Shown here in pieces: positions 27,247-36,514 of a stretch of DNA of 64,000 nucleotides. Made by a program: the position numbers and the translations under genes. Under the pieces are notes generated by a model. That model ran no database searches. It was not told where the DNA came from and saw nothing but the letters and a program-made list of their open reading frames with translations. Within the stretch, counting starts at the first letter, position 1. Each line of letters begins with the position of its first letter. The DNA is from Sphingomonas taxi (lineage in GTDB: Bacteria > Pseudomonadota > Alphaproteobacteria > Sphingomonadales > Sphingomonadaceae). The DNA lies in NCBI RefSeq assembly GCF_000764535.1, contig NZ_CP009571.1, positions 2,971,001-3,035,000 of the forward strand, written 5' to 3'.

Positions 27247-29031
27247 TCAGCCGGTCACCTCCTTGAACAATTGCCGTGCCGTCTCGGCGATCACCCGGCC
27301 GGCGCCGCGGTCGCCCTTGGCCATCGACGACATGAATGCCTTGGCCTGCGCCAACGTCAGATGCGGCGGCAACGGCGCGACCTCGGGATCGGTCTTCACC
27401 TCGAGGATCACCGGCCGGTCGGAGGCCAGCGCCGCCGCCCAGGCCCCCGCCAGATCCTCGGGTCGCTCGACGAAGATGCCCTTAAGCCCGATCATCTCGG
27501 CGAAGCGCGCATAGGGCACGTCGGGCAGGTCCTGCGTCGTCGGGAAGCGCGGATTGCCCTCCATCACACGCTGCTCCCACGTGACCTCGTTGAGGTCCTC
27601 GTTGTTGAACACGCAGACGATGAAGCGCGGATCGGCCCAACGCTGCCAATATTTCTGCACGGTGATCATCTCGGCGAGATTGTTCATCTGCATCGCCCCG
27701 TCGCCAACCAGCGCCACCACCGGCCGCTCGGGATGCGCGAACTTCGCCGCGATTGCATAGGGCACCGCCGCCCCCATCGACGCGAGCCCGCCGGACAGCG
27801 ACGCGCGCTGTCCCTGCTTCAGCTTGAAGTCGCGCGCATACCAGTTGCAGCACGATCCGCTGTCCGAGGTGACGATCGCATTCGCGGGCAGCTGCGGTGA
27901 CATCTCCCACACCACGCGCTGCGGGTTGACCGGTTTGGCCTCGGCCATCGCACGCGCTTCCAGCGTCTGCCACCAGTCGACGACGCCTGCCTCGATCGTC
28001 TCGCGCCAGCTACGGTCGGGCTTGGCGTGGAGCAGCGGGATCAGCGCCTCCAGCGTCTCGCGCGCACCGCCGTGCAGATTGACCTCGGTCGGATAGCGCA
28101 GCCCGAGCATGCCGGCATCGACGTCGATCTGCACCGCGCGGACCTTGCCGTCGGGCGGCAGGAACTCCGCCCATGGAAAGCCGGTGCCGATCATCAGCAG
28201 CGTGTCGGCGCCCTGCATCATGTCCCATGACGGCTTGGTGCCGAGCAGGCCGATCGCGCCGGTGACGAAGGGCAGTTCGTCGGACAGCACGTCCTTGCCG
28301 AGCAGCGCCTTGGCGACACCCGCGCCAAGCAGGTCGGTGACGCGCACCACCGCCTCGGCACCGTCGCGCGCGCCGGCGCCGATCAGGATCGCGACCTTCT
28401 CGCCGGCGTTGAGCACCTCCGCGGCGCGGGCGAGGTCGCGCGGCTGCGGCACGATCAGCGGCCGGCTGTAGCCGACGCCCGAGCGGGTGAAGCCGTGCTG
28501 GACTTTCGGATCCTCATAGGGTTCGTCCTGCACGTCCTTGGGCAGCACGATCACGCCGACGCCATTGCCCGCCACCGCGATGCGGATCGAGCGGTCGGTG
28601 ACATGGCGGACCTGCGCCGGCGCGGTCGCCTCCTGCACGTAATCGGCGACGTCGGCGAAGATGCGGTCGAGGTTGAGCTCCTGCTGATAGCTCGCGCCGC
28701 GCACCGTCGTCTCCGCCTGGCCGGCGATCGCCAGCACCGGCGCATGATCGAGCTTGGCGTCGTACAGGCCAGTGAGTAGATGCGTCGCGCCGGGGCCACC
28801 GGTGGACAGGCAGACGCCGAGCTCGCCGGTGAACTTGGCGTGCGCGCTCGCCATGAACGCGGCCATTTCCTCGTGGCGGACCTGGATGAACTCGATGCCC
28901 TCGCCCGCCTTCTCCGCGCGTTGCAGCGCGCCGAGCACGCCGTTGATGCCGTCGCCCGAATAGCCGTAGATGCGGGTCACGCCCCAGGCTTTCAGCCGGT
29001 CCACGAAAAAGTCGCTGGTCATCTGTGCCAT
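27247..29031 (-). CDS. Thiamine-diphosphate-dependent enzyme (PoxB/pyruvate oxidase-like)
   Basis: A 594-residue ThDP enzyme most like pyruvate oxidases/dehydrogenases (PoxB group). The catalytic Glu is in QVRHEEMAAFMASAHAKFTG near residue 58, the GGPGATHLL loop comes near 80, and the ThDP-Mg motif reads VGDGAMQMNN near 440, continuing to NNEDLNEVTWEQ. It probably decarboxylates pyruvate, but acetolactate synthase-like activity cannot be excluded. ATG 29031 (MAQMTSDFFVDRLK) is chosen; the longer frame upstream runs through the intergenic region. It is divergent from the beta-lactamase-like gene. Confidence 0.85.
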   Translation of the reverse strand: MAQMTSDFFVDRLKAWGVTRIYGYSGDGINGVLGALQRAEKAGEGIEFIQVRHEEMAAFMASAHAKFTGELGVCLSTGGPGATHLLTGLYDAKLDHAPVLAIAGQAETTVRGASYQQELNLDRIFADVADYVQEATAPAQVRHVTDRSIRIAVAGNGVGVIVLPKDVQDEPYEDPKVQHGFTRSGVGYSRPLIVPQPRDLARAAEVLNAGEKVAILIGAGARDGAEAVVRVTDLLGAGVAKALLGKDVLSDELPFVTGAIGLLGTKPSWDMMQGADTLLMIGTGFPWAEFLPPDGKVRAVQIDVDAGMLGLRYPTEVNLHGGARETLEALIPLLHAKPDRSWRETIEAGVVDWWQTLEARAMAEAKPVNPQRVVWEMSPQLPANAIVTSDSGSCCNWYARDFKLKQGQRASLSGGLASMGAAVPYAIAAKFAHPERPVVALVGDGAMQMNNLAEMITVQKYWQRWADPRFIVCVFNNEDLNEVTWEQRVMEGNPRFPTTQDLPDVPYARFAEMIGLKGIFVERPEDLAGAWAAALASDRPVILEVKTDPEVAPLPPHLTLAQAKAFMSSMAKGDRGAGRVIAETARQLFKEVTG

Positions 29032-29204
29032 GGCGGTCGTCCTGATTGCCCGATTGCGGCAGTAACGGACGGGCCGCGGCAATGGTGCCCCGCGTTTCGC
29101 CGTACCGGTGCCGCGGTTCGTCGCAGTCGACCCGATCGCCGGTTCCTCCGCACCGTTCCTCCGATAAGGATCGTCGCCTTGCCAGCTGAGGCCCCTATTC
29201 CCGT

Positions 29205-30320
29205 ATGATAGCGTATGGCCGTCCGGCCCGATCGATCCTGATGATCGCCAGTTGCGCCGCCCTTGCCGGCTGCGGCTCGACCTCGCGGCCGATCGGCAGC
29301 GGCCCCGCCCCCGCCGAGACACCGGCGCTCGCGGTGTCGATCCCGATCCCCGCCGCCGCACCGCCGCCGCGCCGGGTGGCACCGGCACAGCTGACCAGCG
29401 CAATCGATGCGCTCGCGCGCAATTTCGACGGCAAGTTCGGCATCGCAATCCGCGCCGTCGACGCGGGATGGACGGTGACCTCGCCGGGCGCGCGGATCCG
29501 CCTGCCGCAACAGTCGGTGAGCAAATTGTGGGTCGCGATGACGCTGATGGACCTGCGCGACCAGGGCAAGGCGCGGCTCGACGATCCCGTCGTCGTCCGC
29601 CCCGAGGACCTGACGCTGTTCCACCAGCCGATCGCGATGCTGGTCAAGGGCGACGGCTATCACACCACCGTCGGCGAACTGCTCACCCGTGCGCTGACGC
29701 ACAGCGACAATACCGCCAACGACCGGCTGCTCACCTATGTCGGCGGCCCCGCCGCGGTGCATGCGATGATCGAGCGCAAACAATTGGGCGACATCCGCTT
29801 CGGCCCCGGCGAGCGCCTGCTCCAGTCGAGGACCGCGGGGCTGACGTGGAGCCAGTCGATGGCGGTCGGCGGCGGCTTCGAGGCGGCACGCTCGCGCCTG
29901 TCGCCGGAGGCGCGCACCGCGGCGCTCGACGCTTATGTCAACGATCCGCCGGACGGCGCGGCACCGCTCGCGATCGCCGACGCGCTGTCGCGGCTGGCGC
30001 GTGGCGAGCTGTTCACCGAGACCTCGACGCGCATCCTGCTCGATACGATGGGCGCCTCGGTGACCGGCCGCGCCCGGTTGCGCGCCGCTTTGCCCGCCGG
30101 CTGGCAGATCGCGCACAAGACCGGCACCGGGCAGGATCTCGGCGGTCGCAATGCCGGCTTCAACGACGTCGGCCTGCTCACCGCGCCCGACGGTCGGCGC
30201 TATGCGATCGCGGTGATGATCGGGGATTCGCGACGGCCGATCCGCGAACGGCAGCAGCTGATCCAGTCGGTCGCGGCGGCGGTGGCGAATTATGCGGGGG
30301 GCGGGGCGACGGGCGCCTGA
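29205..30320 (+). CDS. Class A beta-lactamase-like serine hydrolase, lipoprotein
   Basis: A 371-residue protein with a lipoprotein signal (ALAGC lipobox, Cys23) and a Pro/Ala linker. The catalytic domain has S104-x-x-K107 (SVSK), S167-D-N (HSDNTANDRLL), Glu203 where class A has E166 (GPGERLLQ), and K305-T-G (AHKTGTG). Position 170 of the ExxLN motif is Gln rather than Asn, and about 34 extra residues follow the omega loop before the next conserved block (AAPLAIADAL). It is likely an envelope-anchored serine beta-lactamase, but the loop change makes activity uncertain. The ATG at 29205 gives the full signal peptide; ATG 29241 is possible. No ampR is adjacent. Confidence 0.82.
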   Translation: MIAYGRPARSILMIASCAALAGCGSTSRPIGSGPAPAETPALAVSIPIPAAAPPPRRVAPAQLTSAIDALARNFDGKFGIAIRAVDAGWTVTSPGARIRLPQQSVSKLWVAMTLMDLRDQGKARLDDPVVVRPEDLTLFHQPIAMLVKGDGYHTTVGELLTRALTHSDNTANDRLLTYVGGPAAVHAMIERKQLGDIRFGPGERLLQSRTAGLTWSQSMAVGGGFEAARSRLSPEARTAALDAYVNDPPDGAAPLAIADALSRLARGELFTETSTRILLDTMGASVTGRARLRAALPAGWQIAHKTGTGQDLGGRNAGFNDVGLLTAPDGRRYAIAVMIGDSRRPIRERQQLIQSVAAAVANYAGGGATGA

Positions 30321-30329
30321 CCCCTATCG

Positions 30330-30353
30330 TCATCCCGGCGAACGTCGGGATGA
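30330..30353. repeat. Short palindrome between bla-like gene and polA
   Basis: TCATCCCG (30330-30337) and its complement (30346-30353) form an eight-base stem with an eight-base loop, ten bases after the stop of the hydrolase gene. It has only AT-weak sequence downstream, so it may be a REP-like remnant or a weak terminator. Confidence 0.45.
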
Positions 30354-30451
30354 TTAAGGCCCTGTTACCCCAAAGCCACACTCCGCCAAACCCGGCGTCC
30401 ATCCCAAGCAGAGGTTGGTGCCGCCCGGCCGATCGGGTAAACGCAGCCACG

Positions 30452-33208
30452 ATGCCCCATCTCTATCTCGTCGACGGCTCGGGCTATATCTTCCGCGCCT
30501 ATCATCGCCTGCCGCCGCTCACCAACAAACACGGCGAGCCGGTCGGTGCCGTCTATGGCTATACCGCGATGCTGTGGAAGCTCGCCGACGAGCTGCACGC
30601 GGCGGAGGGGCCGACGCATATGGCGGTGATCCTCGACAAATCGTCGAAGACCTTCCGCAACGATCTGTACGATCAGTATAAAGCCCACCGGCCGCCGCCG
30701 CCCGAGGATCTGGTCCCCCAGTTCCCGATGATCCGCGACGCCACCCGCGCCTTCTCGTTGCCATGTATCGAGACCGAGGGGCTGGAGGCGGACGACATCA
30801 TCGCCTGCTACGCCAAGGCGGCGCTGGCGCAGGGCTGGCAAGTGACGATCGTCAGTTCCGACAAGGATCTGATGCAGCTCATCGAGCCCGGCCTCGACCT
30901 CTACGATACGATGAACAACCGCCGGCTCGGCGCGGAGCATGTCGCCGAGAAGTTCTTCGGCATCGCGCCGACGCAGCTCGGCGACGTGCTCGCGCTGATG
31001 GGCGACAGCGTCGACAACGTACCCGGCGTCCCCGGCGTCGGCCCGAAGACCGCCGCCAAGCTGATCCTCGAACACGGCGACCTCGAATCGGTCCTTGCCG
31101 CCGCGGAGGGGATGAAGAAGGGCAAGCTGCGCGACAATCTGATCGAGCACGCCGGCATGGCGCGGCTGAGCCGCGAACTCGTCTCGCTGCGCTGCGACGT
31201 CGCGCTGCCCGAACCGCTCGAGGATCTCGAACTCAAGGGCATCCCCGACGCGCCGCTGCGCGCCTTCCTCGAACATCACGGCTTCCGCACCCTGCTCGCC
31301 AAGCTCGGCCAGGTCGCCGACGATCCCGTCCCCGCACCCGCCTCGGTGCCCTATGAAGCCGATCCGCCGTGCGAGCATGACGCCTATGAAACCGTGGTCG
31401 ACGTCGAGACGCTCGACCGCTGGATCGCGCAGGCGCAGCATCAGGGCTGGGTGGCGATCGACACCGAGACGACCGGCACCGACGCGACCGGCGCTGATCT
31501 GGTCGGCGTCAGCCTCGCGCTCGGCGCCAACAAGGCGTGCTATATCCCGCTCGGCCACGGCGGCAGCGACCTGTTCGGCGAGACGCCGCCGCAGATCGAG
31601 CGCGACGCGGCGCTCGCCCGGCTGAAGGTCCTCTGCGAGGACGCGTCGGTGCTCAAGATCGGGCATAATCTCAAGTTCGACATGATCGTGCTCGGGCTGC
31701 ATGGCATCGCGATCGCGCCGCACGACGATACGATCGTGATGAGCTTCGACCTCGACGCCGGGCTGCACGGCCATGGCATGGACGAGCTGGCGGCGACGCA
31801 CCTGTCGCATAGCTGCATCGCGTTCAAGGACGTGGTCGGCACCGGCAAGACGCAGCGCGGCTTCCACGAGGTCGATCTCAAGGCGGCGACGCGCTACGCC
31901 GCCGAGGATGCCGACGTCACCTATCGGTTGTGGAAGCGCTTCAAGGCGCGGTTGCCCGCCGAGGAGGCGACGCGCGTCTATGAGATGGTCGACCGGCCGC
32001 TGGTGCCGGTGATCGCGCGGATGGAAATGCGCGGGATCAAGGTCGATCGCGAGCGGCTGTCCGGCCTGTCCGCCGAGTTCAGCGGCCAGATCGCCGGGCT
32101 GGAGACGGTGATCCACGGTCTTGCCGGCGCGCCGTTCACGATCGGCAGCCCCAAGCAATTGGGCGACGTGCTGTTCGAGCGGATGGGCATCAAGGGCGGC
32201 CGCAAGGGCAAGTCCGGCGTCTATTCGACCGACGTCACCGAGCTGGAGCGGATCGCCGCCGACAAGGATTCGCCCGGCGCCGAGATCGCCGCGCGCGTGC
32301 TCGACTGGCGACAGCTCACCAAGCTCAAGAACACCTATACCGATGCGTTGCAGGCGCAGATCAACCCGCGCACCGGCCGCGTCCACACCAGTTACTCGCT
32401 GACCGGGGCGCAAACCGGGCGCCTGTCGTCGACCGAGCCCAATCTGCAGAACATCCCGATCCGTACCGAGGTGGGCCGGCAGATCCGCGACGCCTTCGTC
32501 GCCGAGCCGGGCAACGTCATCCTCGCCGCCGATTATTCGCAGATCGAGCTGCGGCTGGCGGCGCATATGGCCGACGTGCCGGCGCTGCGCGACGCCTTCG
32601 CCAATGGCGACGACATCCACAGCCTGACTGCGATGGAGCTGTTCGGCGAGGTCAACCGTGACACCCGCGGCCGCGCCAAGACGATCAACTTCGCAATCCT
32701 CTACGGCATCAGCCGCTGGGGGCTCGCCGGGCGGCTCGACGTCAGCGCCGAGGAGGCGCAGGCGATGATCGACCGCTATTTCGAGCGCTTCCCCGGCATC
32801 AACACGTATATCGCCGAGACGACGCAGAGCGTGCGCGAGCGCGGCTTCACCACCACCCTGTTCGGCCGCAAGACGCACTTCCCGCGCATCCGCAGCAAGG
32901 TGCAGCACGAGCGGCAGGGCGCCGAGCGCGCCGCGATCAACGCACCGATTCAGGGCACCAGCGCCGATATCATCAAGCGCGCGATGGTGCGGATGGAGCC
33001 GGCGCTGCGCGACGCGGGGCTGCCCGACGTCCAGATGCTGTTGCAGGTGCACGACGAACTGGTGTTCGAACTGCCCGAGGGCGACGTCGACGCGGCCAGG
33101 CCGGTGATCGAGCGGGTGATGGCCGAGGCGGCGCAGCCGGCGGTAACGCTGTCGGTGCCGCTCGGGATCGAGATCGGGACGGGCGCGAGCTGGGGAGCGG
33201 CGCATTGA
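30452..33208 (+). CDS. polA: DNA polymerase I
   Basis: Repair and Okazaki-fragment polymerase of 918 residues. The 5'-nuclease domain (about 1-290) starts HLYLVDGSGYIFRAYHRLPP. The 3'-5' exonuclease domain contains AIDTETTGTD near 336 with its catalytic Asp and Glu, so proofreading looks intact. The polymerase domain has ADYSQIELRLA (motif A, near 692), the motif B helix near RDTRGRAKTINFAILYGIS, and QVHDELVFE (motif C, near 866). ATG 30452 is used; the frame extends upstream only through the shadow frame of the previous gene. Confidence 0.97.
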   Translation: MPHLYLVDGSGYIFRAYHRLPPLTNKHGEPVGAVYGYTAMLWKLADELHAAEGPTHMAVILDKSSKTFRNDLYDQYKAHRPPPPEDLVPQFPMIRDATRAFSLPCIETEGLEADDIIACYAKAALAQGWQVTIVSSDKDLMQLIEPGLDLYDTMNNRRLGAEHVAEKFFGIAPTQLGDVLALMGDSVDNVPGVPGVGPKTAAKLILEHGDLESVLAAAEGMKKGKLRDNLIEHAGMARLSRELVSLRCDVALPEPLEDLELKGIPDAPLRAFLEHHGFRTLLAKLGQVADDPVPAPASVPYEADPPCEHDAYETVVDVETLDRWIAQAQHQGWVAIDTETTGTDATGADLVGVSLALGANKACYIPLGHGGSDLFGETPPQIERDAALARLKVLCEDASVLKIGHNLKFDMIVLGLHGIAIAPHDDTIVMSFDLDAGLHGHGMDELAATHLSHSCIAFKDVVGTGKTQRGFHEVDLKAATRYAAEDADVTYRLWKRFKARLPAEEATRVYEMVDRPLVPVIARMEMRGIKVDRERLSGLSAEFSGQIAGLETVIHGLAGAPFTIGSPKQLGDVLFERMGIKGGRKGKSGVYSTDVTELERIAADKDSPGAEIAARVLDWRQLTKLKNTYTDALQAQINPRTGRVHTSYSLTGAQTGRLSSTEPNLQNIPIRTEVGRQIRDAFVAEPGNVILAADYSQIELRLAAHMADVPALRDAFANGDDIHSLTAMELFGEVNRDTRGRAKTINFAILYGISRWGLAGRLDVSAEEAQAMIDRYFERFPGINTYIAETTQSVRERGFTTTLFGRKTHFPRIRSKVQHERQGAERAAINAPIQGTSADIIKRAMVRMEPALRDAGLPDVQMLLQVHDELVFELPEGDVDAARPVIERVMAEAAQPAVTLSVPLGIEIGTGASWGAAH

Positions 33209-33227
33209 TCGCTGACGGCGCGCGCTC

Positions 33228-33316
33228 GCCCTTACCCTTCGCCGCCTTCGGCGGCTTTTCCCTCTCCCGGCGGGAGAGGGAGGGAGGCGCGCAGCGCCGG
33301 AAGGGTGAGGGTGGGT
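33228..33316 (-). repeat. Palindromic repeat (family B, copy 2)
   Basis: The inverted counterpart of the element inside ribD: CGCCCTTACCC at the left, a CCCTCTCCCGGCGGGAGAGG core, and GGAAGGGTGAGGGTG at the right. It fills the gap between polA and the flippase gene, whose start lies 26 bases further on. Confidence 0.85.
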
Positions 33317-33341
33317 GCGGGACGCTCGCGATCGTCAACCC

Positions 33342-34856
33342 GTGACCGAATCGAAGGACATCGACGCGCTCGCCAAGGGCGGGCGCACCAATATCGCCGG
33401 CTTCGTGCTGCGCCTCGCCGCGCGCATCCCGTTCCTGTTCATCGCCGGCCGCCTCTACGGCCCGGATCTGGTCGGCCGCTTCGCGCTCGCCGTCGTCGTG
33501 GTCGAACTCGCCGCATTGGTCGCTACACTGGGTCTCAAGCGTGGCCTCGCGCAGGCGCTGTCGTCCTCCGACCAGCCGCATGTCTGCGTCGTCTGGGATG
33601 CGCTGGCGCTCGCCTTCATCCTGTCGATCGCGGCGAGCGCGGTGCTGATCGCCTTCCCGCAGGTGATGTACGCCAATACGCAGGTGACCGGGCTCGACCG
33701 GTTCCTGCCGTGCATCATCGTCGCGGTGGCCTGGTCGGACGTCAGCCTGTCGGCGCTCGCCTATCGCCACGACGTCAAGGCGGCGGTGACCGCGCGCGCC
33801 GTGGTCGAGCCGTGGACGATCTCGATCGCCGCCTGGGTCTTTTCCTTCTTCACGATCAAGGACGGGCTGGTCCTGTCCTATGTCGCGTCGATGACCGCAG
33901 CGCTGATCGCCAGCTTCGTGCCGTTCCTGCGCAGCTACGGCCTGCCGCGCGGCTGGTCGCCGCATCCCGGGCAATTGTTCGCGCTCGCCCGCGCCAATGC
34001 GCCGCTCGCCGGCGCCGACGCACTGGAATGGGGCAGCCGCAACGTCGACCGCTTCATCCTCGGCGTGATGTTCGAGCCGAAGATCGTCGGCATCTATTAC
34101 ATGGCGCAGCAGGTCGCGAGCCTGCCGCAGAAGCTCAAGACCAGCTTCGATCCGATCCTCGGCCCGGTCATCACCAAGAGCCTCGCGGTCAACGATCGCG
34201 CCGCGATCGCGCATCAGGTGCGGCAGGTGGCGTTCTGGATCATGGCGGCGCAGGCCGGGCTGGCACTGATGGGATCGATCCCCGCGGGGGCGGTGATGGG
34301 CGTGGTCGGGCCGCAATTCGTCGCTGGGAGTGCGGCGCTCGGCTTCCTGCTGACCGCCGAGGTGCTCGCCTCGACCGGGGCGGTGTGCGAATCGGCGCTG
34401 GTCTATACCGCGCGGCATCGCAACCTGATCATCTCGATCGTCATGCTGGCGGTGCAGATCGCGCTGAGCTTCGCGCTGATCGTCGCGATGCGCCGGCTCG
34501 GCTGGCCGACGACGTGGCAGGCGGCGGGGCCGGCGGTGGCGCTGATGGTCAGCGTGGCGCTGACCTCGGTGGTGAAGGCGACGCTGCTCGGCCGTATCCT
34601 GTCCGCACCGGTGTCGCCGTGGCGCTGGCCGCTGCTGTGGGCGGTGATCGCCGCGACGCTGGTCGGCGGCGTGTTCACCGCGCTGCCGCCGCAGTTCGAA
34701 TGGCTCGAACTCGCCGGCGGCGAACCGGCGATCGCCGCGACCTATCTGTTCGTGCTGTGGAAATGGGCGTTCGGTCCGGCCGACCGGGCGTTGTTCGGCA
34801 AGATGCCCAATGCCGAGGAGGCCACCTTGCCCAACGTGGGATCACCCGTCCGGTAG
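33342..34856 (+). CDS. Polysaccharide flippase-like membrane protein (MATE/Wzx superfamily)
   Basis: A 504-residue integral membrane protein with 12-14 predicted hydrophobic segments, from GFVLRLAARIPFLFIAGRLY at the start to a span near RWPLLWAVIAATLVGGVFTA. It resembles lipopolysaccharide/O-antigen flippases that move lipid-linked glycans across the inner membrane. The GRNVDRFILGVMF-like segment (SRNVDRFILGVM near 230) is typical. The GTG start at 33342 (MTESKDIDALAKGG) is preferred; an earlier start would read into the repeat. A neighbouring 530-residue frame shifted by one is a shadow. Confidence 0.82.
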   Translation: MTESKDIDALAKGGRTNIAGFVLRLAARIPFLFIAGRLYGPDLVGRFALAVVVVELAALVATLGLKRGLAQALSSSDQPHVCVVWDALALAFILSIAASAVLIAFPQVMYANTQVTGLDRFLPCIIVAVAWSDVSLSALAYRHDVKAAVTARAVVEPWTISIAAWVFSFFTIKDGLVLSYVASMTAALIASFVPFLRSYGLPRGWSPHPGQLFALARANAPLAGADALEWGSRNVDRFILGVMFEPKIVGIYYMAQQVASLPQKLKTSFDPILGPVITKSLAVNDRAAIAHQVRQVAFWIMAAQAGLALMGSIPAGAVMGVVGPQFVAGSAALGFLLTAEVLASTGAVCESALVYTARHRNLIISIVMLAVQIALSFALIVAMRRLGWPTTWQAAGPAVALMVSVALTSVVKATLLGRILSAPVSPWRWPLLWAVIAATLVGGVFTALPPQFEWLELAGGEPAIAATYLFVLWKWAFGPADRALFGKMPNAEEATLPNVGSPVR

Positions 34857-34862
34857 ACTTGA

Positions 34863-34886
34863 AGCCCTCCCCCGCAAGGGAGGGCT
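34863..34886. terminator. Hairpin between convergent flippase gene and purH
   Basis: A nine-base stem (AGCCCTCCC, 34863-34871, with 34878-34886) and six-base loop sit in the 37-base gap between the two stop codons. It could terminate both strands, though no strong T-run is present. Confidence 0.6.
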
Positions 34887-34893
34887 ATAGGCG

Positions 34894-36456
34894 TTAGTGG
34901 CGGAAGTGGCGCATGCCGGTGAAGACCATCGCGAGGCCCGCGGCGTCGGCGGCGGCGATCACTTCCTCGTCGCGGATCGATCCGCCCGGCTGGATCACCG
35001 CGGTCGCCCCCGCCTCGACCGCGGCGAGCAGGCCGTCGGCGAATGGGAAGAAGGCGTCCGACGCGACCGCCGAGCCGATCGTGCGCGGCATCGCCCAGCC
35101 CGCCTTGTCGGCGGCGTCCTTCGCCTTCCTCGCGGCGATGCGCGCTGATTCCAGACGGTTCATCTGGCCCGCGCCGACGCCGGCGGTCGCGCCGTCCTTG
35201 GCATAGACGATCGCGTTCGACTTGACGTGCTTGGCGACGGTCCAGGCGAAGCGGCAGTCGGCCAGCTCCTGCTCGGTGGGAGCGCGCTTGGTGACGACCT
35301 TCAGCTCGCCTGGCGTACCATTGTCGCGGCCCTGCACCAGCCAGCCGCCGGCGATCGACTTGGCGAACAGGCCGGCGCGCGCCGGATCGGGCAGGTCGCC
35401 GGTGAGCAGCAGCCGCAGGTTCTTCTTGGCGGCGAACAGCGCCAGCGCCTCCTCGTCGGCGTCGGGGGCGACGACCACCTCGGTGAAGATGCCGGTAATC
35501 GCCTTCGCCGTCGCCGCGTCGAGCGGGCGGTTGACCGCGATGATGCCGCCGAACGCCGAGACGGTGTCGCAGGCGAAGGCCTCGGCATAGGCCGCTTCGA
35601 GGCTGGAGGCGGTGGCGACGCCGCAGGGGTTGGCGTGCTTGACGATGACGCAGGTCGGCGCGGCGTCGCGGAACTCGGCGACCAGCTCGAGCGCGGCATC
35701 GGCGTCGTTGAGGTTGTTGTAGCTCAGCTCCTTGCCCTGCACCTGGCGCGCCTGGCCGATGCCGCGGATGCCGTCGTTGCTGGCGTAGAAGGCGGCGGAC
35801 TGGTGTGGGTTCTCGCCGTAGCGCAGCGAGGCGGCGCGGGTCATCGTCACCGGCAGCACCGCGGGGAAGGGCTCGGCCTGATCGACGGTGCCGAACCAGC
35901 GCGCGATCGCGCCGTCATAGCTGGCGGTGGCGGCAAAGGCCTTGGCGGCGAACAGGCGGCGCTGGTCGAGCGTCGTCTCGCCGGCCGCGACGATGGCATA
36001 GTCGGCGGGGTCGGTGACGATCGCGACATAGGCGTGGTTCTTGGCGGCGGAGCGGACCATCGAGGGGCCGCCGATGTCGATGTTCTCGATGACCGTGTCG
36101 CGGTCGGCGCCGCGGGCGACGGTCGCCTCGAACGGATAGAGGTTCACCACCACCAGGTCGATCGCGCCGATCGCATGCTCCGCCATCGCCGCGGCGTGCT
36201 CGGGGTCGTCGCGGACCGCGAGCAGGCCGCCGTGGACCATCGGGTGGAGCGTCTTGACGCGGCCGTCCATCATCTCGGGAAAGCCGGTAACTTCACTAAC
36301 GTCGCGCACAGCAAGGCCGGCGTCGCGCAGCGCCCTGGCGGTGCCGCCGGTCGAAACCAGCTCGACGCCCTTCGCGGCAAGTGATTGAGAAAGCTCGACA
36401 ATGCCGGTCTTGTCGGAGACCGACAGCAGGGCGCGCTTGATGGAGATGGTGGACAT
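34894..36456 (-). CDS. purH: Bifunctional AICAR transformylase/IMP cyclohydrolase
   Basis: Catalyses the last two steps of IMP synthesis. The 520-residue protein has the N-terminal MGS-like cyclohydrolase domain ([20 protein letters not shown] near residue 8, [20 protein letters not shown] near 58). The transformylase domain carries [14 protein letters not shown], the catalytic [13 protein letters not shown] with its Lys-His, and [14 protein letters not shown] near the end. ATG 36456 ([13 protein letters not shown]) is used. It is the distal gene of a minus-strand run with the heparinase gene and rpe. Confidence 0.97.
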   Translation of the reverse strand: MSTISIKRALLSVSDKTGIVELSQSLAAKGVELVSTGGTARALRDAGLAVRDVSEVTGFPEMMDGRVKTLHPMVHGGLLAVRDDPEHAAAMAEHAIGAIDLVVVNLYPFEATVARGADRDTVIENIDIGGPSMVRSAAKNHAYVAIVTDPADYAIVAAGETTLDQRRLFAAKAFAATASYDGAIARWFGTVDQAEPFPAVLPVTMTRAASLRYGENPHQSAAFYASNDGIRGIGQARQVQGKELSYNNLNDADAALELVAEFRDAAPTCVIVKHANPCGVATASSLEAAYAEAFACDTVSAFGGIIAVNRPLDAATAKAITGIFTEVVVAPDADEEALALFAAKKNLRLLLTGDLPDPARAGLFAKSIAGGWLVQGRDNGTPGELKVVTKRAPTEQELADCRFAWTVAKHVKSNAIVYAKDGATAGVGAGQMNRLESARIAARKAKDAADKAGWAMPRTIGSAVASDAFFPFADGLLAAVEAGATAVIQPGGSIRDEEVIAAADAAGLAMVFTGMRHFRH

Positions 36457-36514
36457 GGTCTTCCTTTGCGGCAGTCGCGCGTCCCCCTAGCGGCGGAACA
36501 TGCGTCCGAACAGG

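Noticed and set aside
30365..33205. A 946-codon minus-strand open frame
   Set aside because: It is antisense to polA, rich in Arg, Ala and His with no recognisable domain; a GC-skew shadow.
33305..34897. A 530-codon plus-strand frame overlapping the flippase gene
   Set aside because: It is one base out of phase with the flippase, lacks hydrophobic helices and is Arg-rich.
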